A stretch of DNA of 64,000 bases, from positions 95,212,756 to 95,276,755 of the forward strand of contig CM060731.1 of the NCBI GenBank assembly GCA_030704615.1, given 5' to 3'. The first letter of the stretch is position 1. Each line of letters begins with the position of its first letter. Position numbers and translations under genes: made by a program. A model generated the notes under the pieces. That model had not been told where the DNA came from and did no database searches. It saw nothing but the letters and a program-made list of their open reading frames with translations. Positions 33,691-43,633 of this stretch are shown piece by piece. This stretch comes from Takakia lepidozioides. Taxonomy: Eukaryota; Streptophyta; Takakiopsida; Takakiales; Takakiaceae.

Positions 33691-34795
33691 GACCATCCCC
33701 CGGATGGAGATTCGGCGCCGAATTTCCATCCAGCAGGTAAGTGGAATCTCGGATGGATGGAGATTCGGCGCCGAATTTCCATCCAGCAGGTAAGTCGGAT
33801 CGGTGCCATATGGATATTCGGCGCCGAATTTCCATCCTGCAGGTAATTCGAATCGTGGATGAATGGAAATTCGGCGCCGAATTTCCATCCAGCAGGTAAG
33901 TCGGATCGGTGCCATATGGATATTCGGCGCCGAATTTCCATCCTGCAGGTAATTCGAATCGTGGATGAATGGAAATTCGGCGCCGAATTTCCATCCAGCA
34001 GGTAAGTCGGATCGGTGCCATATGGATATTCGGCGCCGAATTTCCATCCTGCAGGTAATTCGAATCGTGGATGAATGGAAATTCGGCGCCGAATTTCCAT
34101 CCAGCAGGTAAGTCGGATCGGTGCCATATGGATATTCGGCGCCGAATTTCCATCCTGCAGGTAATTCGAATCCTGGATGAATGGAAATTCGGCGCCGAAT
34201 TTCCATCCAGCAGGTAAGTCGGATCGGTGCCATATGGATATTCGGCGCCGAATTTCCATCCTGCAGGTAATTCGAATCCTGGATGAATGGAAATTCGGCG
34301 CCGAATTTCCATCCAGCAGGTAAGTCGGATCGGTGCCATATGGATATTCGGCGCCGAATTTCCATCCTGCAGGTAATTCGAATCATGGATGAATGGAAAT
34401 TCGGCGCCGAATTTCCATCCAGCAGGTAAGTCGGATCGGTGCCATATGGATATTCGGCGCCGAATTTCCATCCTGCAGGTAATTCGAATCATGGATGAAT
34501 GGAAATTCGGCGCCGAATTTCCATCCAGCAGGTAAGTCGGATCGGTGCCATATGAATATTCGGCGCCGAATTTCCATCCTGCAGGTAATTCGAATCATGG
34601 ATGAATGGAAATTCGGCGCCGAATTTCCATCCAGCAGGTAAGTCGGATCGGTGCCATATGGATATTCGGCGCCGAATTTCCATCCTGCAGGTAATTCGAA
34701 TCGTGGATGAATGGAAATTCGGCGCCGAATTTCCATCCAGCAGGTAAGTCGGATCGGTGCCGTATGGATATTCGGCGCCGGATTTCCACTCGCCA
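33691..34795. repeat. Exact 106-bp tandem array, two GGCGCC-centred palindromes per unit
   Basis: The marker GTCGGATCGGTGCC recurs at 33794, 33900, 34006, 34112, 34218, 34324, 34430, 34536, 34642 and 34748, every 106 bp without a single indel. Each unit has one palindrome GGAAATTCGGC|GCCGAATTTCC extended by ATCC/GGAT and a second with ATGGATATTCGGC on one side. A variable base (AATCGTGG, AATCCTGG, AATCATGG) changes in blocks (G,G,G,C,C,A,A,A,G), a sign of unequal exchange. Long open frames through it are by-products of the repeat. Confidence 0.95.
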
Positions 34796-35183
34796 TTTAT
34801 TTCTGAGCGAGGAATTACCTTCGTGCAGGTAATTCCCATATAAGAATTACCTTCGTGCAGGTAATTCGCATACAAGAATTACCTTTGTGCAGGTAATTTC
34901 CAGATGACAATTACCTTCCTGCAGGTAATTCCAATCGATGTTTATTCCTCGTCCAGAATTACCTGCAGGAAGGTAATTGTCATCTGGAAATTACCTGCAC
35001 AAAGGTAATTCTTGTATGTGAATTACCTGCACGAAGGTAATTCTTATATGGGAATTACCTGCACGGAGGTAATTCCTCGCTCAGAAATAAATGGCGAATC
35101 GAAATTCGGCGCCGAATATCCATATGGCACCGATCCGACTTACCTGCAGGATGGAAATTCGGCGCCGAATTACCTGCTTGAAG
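34705..35183. repeat. Giant inverted repeat, arms ~200 bp or more, 24-nt loop
   Basis: The left arm ends at 34931 and the right arm begins at 34956; the loop is 34932-34955. Arms contain repeated GAATTACCTGC/GCAGGTAATTC words and TTTCTGAGCGAGG / CCTCGCTCAGAAA near the outer parts; outward the symmetry continues into one unit of the 106-bp array (GGTAAGTCGG versus CCGACTTACC) with few mismatches. It is the mirror point between the two palindrome arrays. Confidence 0.93.
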
Positions 35184-35192
35184 GAAATTTGG

Positions 35193-35815
35193 CGAACCGC
35201 CCTACCTGCGCGGATGGAAATTCGGCGCCGGATTTCCATCCGCGCGCATCCGAATTACCTGCTTGAAGGAAATTTGGCGCACCGCCATCCTACGCGGATG
35301 GAAATTCGGCGCCGGATTTCCATCCGCGCGCATCCGAATTACCTGCGCGGATGGAAATTCGGCGCCGGATTTCCATCCGCGCGCATCCGAATTACCTGCT
35401 TGAAGGAAATTTGGCGCACCGCCCTACCTGCGCGGATGGAAATTCGGCGCCGGATTTCCATCCGGGCGCATCCGAATTACCTGCGCGGATGGAAATTCGG
35501 CGCCGGATTTCCATCCGCGCGCATCCGAATTACCTGCGCGGATGGAAATTCGGCGCCGGATTTCCATCCGCGCGCATCCGAATTACCTGCTTGAAGGAAA
35601 TTTGGCGCACCGCCATCCTACGCGGATGGAAATTCGGCGCCGGATTTCCATCCGCGCGCATCCGAATTACCTGCGCGGATGGAAATTCGGCGCCGGATTT
35701 CCATCCGCGCGCATCCGAATTACCTGCTTGAAGGAAATTTGGCGAACCGCCCTACCTGCGCGGATGGAAATTCGGCGCCGGATTTCCATCCGCGCGCTTC
35801 CGAATTACCTGCGTG
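35193..35815. repeat. Second palindrome array (GGCGCCGGAT type), about nine copies
   Basis: Core GGATGGAAATTCGGCGCCGG flanked by GCGC/CGCG recurs near 35213, 35298, 35349, 35435, 35486, 35537, 35624, 35675 and 35761, with spacings of about 51 or 86 bp. The longer spacing holds CTTGAAGGAAATTTGGCG. Each copy differs from perfect dyad symmetry by one base pair. Confidence 0.9.
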
Positions 35816-36039
35816 AGGGAAATTCCGGGACTGTTTTCGTCTATTTTCTTCCGACATGGAGGGCTTCATCCGACATTTAATTGCGCAGTTGGGCAATAAA
35901 TGTCGACGGCCGTCGCTTATTATTCGGGCTGGCGACGCATGGCTTCCTGGACACGTACCCTAAATCTCATGCTATACTTGGCTTAACATGGTATTCCAGG
36001 CATGTACCCCAAAAAAGGAGATCTTTTTGGCTGGGACTT

Positions 36040-39000
36040 ATGCCGCCTGAAGGGCGTGGCTCTCCTGAGAGAGACCTCAGATCCAGACCGCGGCGGAAGT
36101 TGAAAGCTCTGTACTACGGACGACGGCCAATCTCTCGCATGGCCAAACTGAAGCTCCAGCAGGAGATTCCAGTGTCTTGCTCACAACCTGCGCCAACTGA
36201 AGCCGAGTACTCTCAGGCAAGCCACTTCTGCTTTCGGTTTGTTCGATTTCTTTTTTGCTTTCGCTTCGTTACCTCGCTTTGTTTCTGCATCTTCATCCTG
36301 GCTTTGCTTTATGAGTGAACTTTAGATAGTTGACTGAACCTTAGATTGTTTGCAATGCGTGTGCAAATCCGGCAGCTCTGGAGAAGGCTGCTTGTGCATG
36401 TCATTCTTAGGCAATGGTTGCATTTGTTTTCATTGTTGTTGCATGGCTCTCCATACTTCCTAAACTTGTTATGTTTTCATTTTTGCTACATGATTGCTGC
36501 TATGGTGGTTGCGCTGCTGCTTTTTGCACCACTGTTGGTGTTCACGATTTTTGTCAATCACAGAGTGACGACGAGCCCGGCACGCTGGTGGTATCATCGA
36601 CAGCTCCAACTCATCGCATGTTTGAATCGCCCAACTTGGGGCGAGAGGGCAAACTTAAATCTTTTGTTGGTGGACGGGAGGACTTGCAACGAGATTACGA
36701 TAGAGTAGGCATTGGGGAGGTTGGTGCAGGCGGCATGGCAGGTGAAGGGCGTGAGGACATGAGGACAGCAGATCCGGCAATGGAGGTTGTTCATGCACAT
36801 GCAGTAGGGCCCGCCCACGCAAAGAAAAAGAAGAAAGCTAAGCACATGCAATCCCCGGCGAGAGAGCAGTCACGGGCTGCGGAGGGGGGAGTGAGCAGTG
36901 CGCGCGAGGGTGTCAGTTCGCCTCAATCAAAGGTGGTCGTCCTGGAGGGCTCCCCTGTTGCTAGCCCTAGTAAGAAACAGAAAGCCCGTGAGAGGGCAAA
37001 AGAGAGGGCAAAAGAACAGACGAGACAGAATGCTAGCAAGGAGGAAAGACAAAAGGCAGCTGAAGAGGCCCGGGGTGCCCAAATGACAGATGCCAATGTA
37101 AGCGAGGGACACACAGAGACGGTGGATCCCTACAAGACACCACAGAGAGGCAGTAGCACACCGGTTAGACCATCGCGGGCAAGTGCAGCCCCCGCAATTA
37201 CCCATACGGTGGAGAGTGGAGGAGAGGAAAGAACACCTGAAAGAGCACCGATTGTGCAAGTTCGAGGTGAAGCCAGGGAGAGGGCAGTAGAGACGACGAG
37301 AGTGCTGGAGGTGGTTTCGCAGGTGGCTGACCCTGTTGAGGAGGACGACATGGATGTTTCTGACCAGGATGACATTCTCCCGGACATCCCCAGGCCCCAA
37401 ACCCGGAGCATACAGGCTGGATTTGGCGGTCTTGGTGGGCTGCCGGAAAACCCCTCTGCAGCAGACGTCATGTCTGAGGCGGATATGAAGTTGGCCGCTG
37501 CCAAGATGTTGGAGGCAACCCACAGCAACATTGGCAGGGTGCTGGGGGGCATGGTGTACCCGGCCAAGCTTCGAATTCCCCTTTGCCGCTTGGTGTCATT
37601 GCAGGTGGTGAGACCTGCCCTCCCAGGCGATATCGACAAGCTGAAATTCTCTTTCCGGGATGGATATCGAATGGGGTCTGCCGCCTTTTACGTTTCCATT
37701 GAGAACGACCACGGAGCTTCCCGTGCCCACACTTCCGATGAGGTGGACAAATGGGGTCCCCATTGGCAAACGCGAAATGAGGAGTTCGAGAGATCGATTG
37801 CTAGTGATCCTCTTTTCCAGCACATGTCCGGTAAGATGTTCTACGTGTGGGACGGCAATCATCGCCTCCTGGCATGGATGGAGCACATTGCCCAAGCCCA
37901 CCCCAACGATCTCGATTGGCATTTCGCCGTCGATTGTGTTGTGCTGAAGGTTGCGGGGCCCAAAGATCGCAGTCTTCTCAAAGCTGCAATGGCCGACATC
38001 AACTCGTAAGCTACAACCCCTCTCGCTTTTGGACTTTGAATTTGGAAGTCATTTCATTGCGAATCCTCATATATGATGAAAATTCCCATTTCAGTATTGT
38101 TTGATGGAAATGTGGCACTGCAGGGTGACTGAGAATGCCTTCATTGCCACCAACTTGTCCCATATGCTCTTCCGAGTGAAGGATGTCGGGAGGCAGGGGG
38201 TGGAAGAGTTTGCCAATTCCCTCAGTGCCGACCTCCTGCGCAAGTCGGAGGCAAAGGCAGACAGAACCTGGTATAGGCTGAGCGTCGACGCCATGGTGGA
38301 CTACATATTTCGGGTAAAGCTCCTGCAGTTTTGTTGAGCTAATTTGTCTCTCCTCCCCCAATAGAAGAAATTGTGTTGAGCAGGATCTCTAATCTTATGT
38401 GCTGCTTTTCGACAGACGAAAATACAGCAGGATTTGGCACATGCGCGGAGGTTCTACATGGAGTCAGAGGAGAAGAATCCAACCCTCCCGGAACTCGAAT
38501 CGTATGTCAAAGCTGCGGAGGTGAGGGCCCGCATAAAGTACAAGTCGCGGATGGTAAAGTACGTGGCCATAGCTGATCCCGCCCTTGGTGCCGACTTTCT
38601 GGTGGAGGTGGGAAAGCACTACTCTCGCGCTCTGAAGCCCACGATGACATTGGAGAAGCTCCATCGTCTAGCCACATCCTGTGTGGATGCAACAGAAAAG
38701 GTGATACATTCTTAACCAAATTGTGGTGGCAACAACTCCTTTTTGTGGTGTTTGGCGCTTACGAATATGCTGGGTGGTTGGACAGACCCGGTGGCTCCAA
38801 ATCTGGAATGGTTCCCAAAGTACCAGGGACATGTGGAGCTTCCCCAAACCGGACAAACTCTCTGACCCCACATTCGACATGTGGATGAACCGCATGACAT
38901 GGTGGTTTCAGGTACTTCCCCACGCTTCGTTTGGGGCTTGTACTCTAGTAGGGGGTTGATTCATTGTATTTTTTGAGGAAAGCGATCTGATGGACAATCT

Positions 39001-42000
39001 CCACAGGTGACGACGAATGCGCAAGAGCAGCTGGACACACAAGCACATCAGTTCAAGATGGAGATATCTCCTGCAGCAGAGAGCCTGCGTGACTATGTGA
39101 CGAGGTACTTTCTGCTCTACAAAACCAACCTATTCTTTCGGGAGATAGCAGATGCTCGCCGGAGCCACGAGTTCACCGACCAGCCGAACGCGGACAAAGC
39201 AGCAATGCGCCTTCTGTACAGGTACATACGCGCTGCCTTTCTTTCAAGTCCTGGCATTTCAGGATGTTAGAGGCCTAAGTGGTGTTAGGGAAAATGGCGC
39301 CGAATTTCCAGTCAGGGCTCCGAAAATGGCAAAGTCCCTAGACTGGCTGGCCCGGAACTGGAAATTCGGCGCCATTTTCCAGTTCCAGGCCCTATTGCCG
39401 TTCAGGGACTTAGCCATTTTCGGGCTAAGTCCCTAGTGTGGCTGGCCCGGAACTGGAAATTCGGCGCCGTTTTCCAGTTCTAGGCCCTATTGCCGTCCAG
39501 GGACTTAGCCATTTTCGGGCTAAGTCCCTAGACTGGCTGGCCATGAAGTGGAAATTCGGCGCCATATTCCAGTTCCAGGCCCTATTGCCGTCCAGGGACT
39601 TAGCCATTTTCGGTCTAAGTCCCTAGGGTGGCTGGCCCGGAACTGGAAATTCGGCGCCGTATTCCAGTTCTAGGCCCTATTGCCGTCCAGGGACTTAGCC
39701 ATTTTCCGGCTAAGTCCCTAGACTGGCTGGCCCTGAAGTGGAAATTCGGCGCCATATTCCAGTTCCAGGCCCTATTGCCGTCCAGGGACTTAGCCATTTT
39801 AGGTCTAAGTCCCTAGGGTGGCTGGCCCGGAACTGGAAATTCGGCGCCGTATTCCAGTTCTAGGCCCTATTGCCGTCCAGGGACTTAGCCATTTTTTGTG
39901 TAAGTCCCTAGGGTGGCTGGCCCGGAAGTGGAAATTCGGCGCCGTTTTCCAGTTCCAGGCCGTATTGCCGTCCAGGGACTTAGCCATTTTCGGGCTAAGT
40001 CCCTACACTGGGTGGCCCTGAAGTGGAAATTCGGCGCCATATTCCAGTTGTAGGCCCTATTGCCGTTCAGGGAGTTAGCCATTTTCGGACCTCATTGGGT
40101 TTTTCATGAATGCAGGTACTGTAAGTTCTCGCTTTTGGAGAAAGGTCATCTGTCTTTCGAGCCACCATTCTTCCTGGCATGGAGGAACCCTGGGGCTGAC
40201 TCCATGTACACTGACGATATTGTGAAGGAGTGGCATCTGGAACATTTGCGTGATTGCCCTTGGTATGTGGACCTTCCGCCCGGCTCGCTCGACCCATCCG
40301 AGTTTCAATTGAAGCTGGATGCTGAATTCCGACGAAACCGGGCTCCGCTGCCTCCGTTGGGTGCAAAAGAGGCAAAAGCGCTTGCGAACTCCAGGAAAGC
40401 GGCAGAGCTTGCTCAGGCAGGAATTCAAGAGAAATTGCATGAGAAGAGTAAAGGTCAAAGGAAAAGGACAAGGAAACAGGTGACTGCAGTAACACCCAAA
40501 AAGAAGAAAACCATCGGGGCATCGGAGGAGGCGCAGGAGGGGACCCAAGAGAGTGACTCCGACGCCGATTTTGTTCAAGGTCCTGCGACTGCTGTTGCTC
40601 CTACCCAGTCACCGGTCGTCCGGGTTCCCAAGTCAGTTCGGAGTGGGACTGGCTCTGCCAAGAAGTTGGCATTTGAGGGCGAGCCTACACGGCGGTATTC
40701 GGCGGTGACGTTTACGCACAGGCCAAAGCTAGAACCTCCAACCATCATCCAATGCGTCAATGAGAGCTTCCTTGACGCTCTCGCTGCCAGGGCGAAGAAG
40801 GTGGCACACAACAAGTCTCTGGCGGAGCAGAAGGGAAAAGCCAAGAAGAGGGCTGCCGGTACAGAGCCTAAAGACACCCCTGGTTTTGAAGCCATGATGG
40901 AATTCTTCACGGCTGTGAGCACGAATTGCAAGAGCACTCGGGGGGGGGTTGAGGTGGAGAGAGCTTGCGACATGATTCTCCTCGACATTCCAGATGGGGA
41001 GCTGCTGGAGGGCCTGGATGGTGTGCCCACCTGGAACAGGTTTACTGAGGACTACTGGAAAGCCGGGTTTGGGCTGGCGGGGATGCTTCTGGATGACGGT
41101 GGATGTGTGGTTGTCCTTGCCACGAGAGGGAAGACCACAGAGAATGCGGTGGCAAGGTGGACACCGAAAAGTGTCACCCCGGTCCTCCTCAGAAAATGGT
41201 TCTGCATCAGTACGCAGGGGTTGCGAACAGAGGGCCAAAGTGTAAGTTATCAATCTATTGCATTCACTTCATATTGTGGTGTATGTTAAGTAGACCCTGG
41301 AATTGATCCCTTCTTTGTTGGATGTGCAGACATTGGTGTTTGAGGCATATTGCTTTGTGAAGAGAGGGTCTACGTTCAAATTCCGCAACGACGGTCGTCT
41401 TGTTGATGCCGCTGTGGACCCTGTAACCTACGATGTCCTCTACAACTATGTGCCCCACTCTAGTATGCCGAAGGACACAAAGACAGGCAAACCGTGGCGG
41501 TACAGCCGGACCCGAAGCCCTGCTTTCATCCAAACCCTCATGGAGACGTGCTCGGATGTCCAAGGGCGGATTCTGGACCTCACATGCGGCACGGGTAAGC
41601 CTTCACGTGCTCAGTTTGTCCCCTGGCCCCATTGCAATTGCATGCCGCAAGCTATTAACCGCCCGCTTTGTTCCTCAGGTGCTTCAATGTGGGCAGGGAC
41701 GTTGTCCGACAGGCATGTGTTCGCCTTCGAGCCAGATACTGCCCTCCACAACTCGGAACTTGCAGCGGCTGAACGTCTGCCGAAAGAGGAAGAGGCATCC
41801 TCGGAGGATGAGGAAAAATCCGAGAAGGAGCAGGGGGAGGAAGTTGGGATCGAGGCCGAGGAGCCCCCGGTTTACGAGTGAGTGGTGGCATTGTAAGTTG
41901 CCTCCAGATTTTGTGAGGCACCTCCCTCCGCTCTCTTATTTCATTGAAAACCCTTTCTGGTTGTGCTGGTATTGACATTCTTCAAGTGGATTTGTTCTTA

Positions 42001-42466
42001 CTGTAGGATGCCAAGTACTGCCGGAGGGACGTCTACACCGGAGTTCATGGGCAGGAGGAACGTGCCTTTTTTTGCCAGGGGAGATTTCATGCCTAGTCCA
42101 GAAAGGGAGTACATCCTGCCTACTTATGCTGCCCGGCTTGCTTCGGTGTCCATTAGGAGGTGTTCCGAACGTAGTCGTGTACAGCAGATTTTAGACGAGG
42201 CAAGCCTCAAGAAAATGAAGATGAGGGAGGAGGCAGCAGCTATTAGAGCCCGTCGGGCTCGTAGATTTGTGTTGGATTCTGCTGAGGAAAGTGGGGGAGA
42301 AGACGCAGAAGATTCCCAGGAGGTGAGGTGGACAGTCCCCCAAGGAGAGGACGGGATTTTTGAGAGGCATAGTGGAACTGATGCATCACAGAGCTCGGAG
42401 GATGAGGGGGATGAGGGGGATGAGGAAGAAGGTGGGGCAAGTTCCTCGGAGGGTGTAGGAGAGTAG
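36040..42466 (+). CDS. Ten-exon gene: ParB/sulfiredoxin-like plus beta-class DNA methyltransferase-like protein
   Basis: Exons: 36040-36216, 36564-38005, 38124-38313, 38416-38700, 38786-38911, 39007-39221, 40116-41241, 41330-41594, 41679-41877, 42007-42466; 1494 aa, all junctions in frame with GT-AG except intron 1 (GC-AG). Residues about 394-534: IPLCRLVSLQVVRPA, DIDKLKFSFRDGYRMG, YVWDGNHRLLAW (489 on), like ParB/Srx N-terminal domains. A helical middle and basic KGQRKRTRKQ...KKKK (nuclear signal-like) follow. From about 1095: DMILLDIPDG (motif IV position), LLDDGGCVVVLA, then RILDLTCGTG (1269-1276, motif I) and HVFAFEPD; IV-before-I is the beta-class order. The acidic tail has a poly-Glu stretch. 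AATAAA near 42531. Catalytic DPPY is replaced by DIPDG, so activity is uncertain. The first ATG is a choice; upstream ATGs in frame exist. Confidence 0.8.
39280..40090. repeat. Hairpin array inside intron 6 of the methyltransferase-like gene
   Basis: Roughly eight alternating ~95-bp units, each with one hairpin GGAAATTCGGCGCC flanked by GGAACT/AGTTCC and a second hairpin AGGGACTTAGCC...GGCTAAGTCCCT. The array fills the intron 39222-40115 without disturbing the splice sites. Similar GACTTAGCC and TTCGGCGCC words occur near the left end of the element. Confidence 0.92.
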
Positions 42467-42635
42467 TGCCCATTCCGGCTATGACAGTTAGAACACACTT
42501 GTATAGACGTGGCTTGCCACAAAATTTGCAATAAAATGTTGCATTTTAAGTCCACTGGTGCCACATTCCAACTTCACATGACCCTATTTCCGTGCCTCCT
42601 AACCCTATTTCCGTGGACTCACAATGGTCTGCTCA

Positions 42636-42719
42636 TGCTTTTTTTTTTTCCGCTCATGCTCATGCCGCTCATGCTCATGCCGCTCATGCTCATGCCGCTC
42701 ATGAAATAGCAGCCCCCCC
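42636..42719 (-). repeat. Right terminal repeat of the 14.3-kb transposon
   Basis: Read inward on the minus strand: GGGGGGGCTGCTATTTCATG, then alternating GGCATGAGC and ATGAGC units, a run of A and GCATGAGC. It corresponds to the left terminus; the outermost bases are degenerate (G run in place of GAGGTTT). Confidence 0.85.
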
Positions 42720-42744
42720 ATGCAATGCATACCAAATGTGCAAT

Positions 42745-43085
42745 ATCACATGCATGCGTAGGGATATTGACGGTGTTTTTGTGGAATATGTACCGCCCAA
42801 TATGGCAACTCATAGAAGATTGAAAGTCGTTTCATGTCGGGCACGTCCACTTCACCGTCCGTGCCCGCATGGGCCTCCTTCCATCGGTCTTCCCAAAACT
42901 GCCCGGACGGTGTCATAGGGGGGGGGACGTACTTCCTCTTTGCCATCAAACAAGTGTTTCTCTCTTCTTCTCCATCGATGGCTCATAAGAAGAAATTTGC
43001 GGTAGTTGGGATATAGCATCTTGTGAAGATGGCTGGAGCTATGTGCATCAAGATCATCGCCACAATGCAAGCATGCATGGTACCC
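42745..43085 (-). pseudogene. CACTA transposase, exon upstream of the interrupted intron
   Basis: Minus strand: KGYHACLHCGDDLDAHSSSH, LYPNYRKFLLMSHRWRRR, then a frameshift at a run of seven G (near 42925), EVDVPDMKRLSIFYELPYW and a GCG|GTACAT splice donor at 42794/42793. The text fits Tnp2 (zinc-finger-like CxHC and the RRSHR/HxxR region). It continues in frame to LKICHLLDPMHIEKN at 28315 once the intron and its transposon are removed. Upstream CACTA text was not clearly recognised beyond 43085. Confidence 0.8.
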
Positions 43086-43090
43086 CTTGG

Positions 43091-43630
43091 TGCTTAGCCC
43101 CGAGCAAACAGTTAGTCATGTACTCCGTGAGCTTGAAGGCGTGAGCCTGTGAGCCCAGGAGCCCGTGAGCCCACCATAGGCTCACGCCACGTCATCTATG
43201 AATTCCGAACTTACAGGGCGTATTTCCGCGGGAGGCGCCTATAGCCGCGGACTGACTTACCCTTTTTCAGTCATTGCAGATAACGTCTTTTACATCCATC
43301 CCACCCCCTGCCCTCGTGTCATAAACAACGATTTGATTAGTGTTCAATTGCCGAAGTGAGAGAGAATGAGGGTGCTGGTTACATGAAGCTTTCTTACCAC
43401 TCCAAACGTAGTAGCAGCTTACAGTGCAGATCCGCAGACCCAAAAGTTAGCGGACTGGAGTTGAGGCTTGGACACGTGAAAATCGCCCACATGGAATAGT
43501 GTAATTTAGATGTGGTGTACATACTAAGCCCTTGCATGTTTGGAAATGGATTAATGTCCTTGTATTTGAATGAAACATTCTGCGGGATGGCCGGGATGAA
43601 ATCAATGTATGCGGTTTGACTTGACACAAA
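43091..43630. other. No gene recognised
   Basis: Contains GTGAGCC/GAGCCCG repeats at 43135-43185 that resemble, but do not match, the GGCATGAGC units. Minus-strand frame 43394-43627 has no recognisable motif. It may be the upstream part of the decayed CACTA element. Confidence 0.35.
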
Positions 43631-43633
43631 CTA

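Larger units (their letters stand above)
28380..42719. mobile_element. 14.3-kb DNA transposon carrying transposase and ParB/methyltransferase-like genes
   Basis: Left terminus GAGGTTTGCTATTTCATGAG at 28380; right terminus, reversed, GGGGGGGCTGCTATTTCATG at 42719. Both are followed inward by GGCATGAGC/ATGAGC repeats. Direct repeat ATGCAATG flanks it (28372-28379 and 42720-42727). Contents: minus-strand transposase (29159-32883), palindrome arrays (33030-35815), plus-strand ten-exon gene (36040-42466). Removing it rejoins a normal ~130-bp intron of a CACTA transposase gene, which independently confirms the borders. Partial copies at 51649-54342 (right side) and 59811-64000 (left side) share termini and genes. 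The Mutator-like transposase suggests a MULE relative, with an 8-bp (9 with one mismatch) duplication. Confidence 0.9.

Noticed and set aside
33497-34875. Long open frames on the minus strand (up to 331 residues) with repeating EIRRRISI and WKFGAEFP text
   Set aside because: They are produced by the palindromic 106-bp array, which lacks stops in several frames; both strands and several frames are open and the text repeats every three units. Not genes.
33691-35815. CRISPR-like look (short palindromic repeats at regular spacing)
   Set aside because: The spacers are identical between units, the context is eukaryotic transposon DNA, and no cas gene is present.
36040-42466. Host protein-coding gene, the first reading of the ten-exon gene
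   Set aside because: It lies inside the transposon borders, and a decayed copy at 51649-54342 sits next to the same terminus, so element cargo explains it better.
28371-42727. A 9-bp target duplication, typical of Mutator
   Set aside because: The ninth base differs (AATGCAATG versus CATGCAATG); only 8 bp match exactly, so 8 bp is reported.
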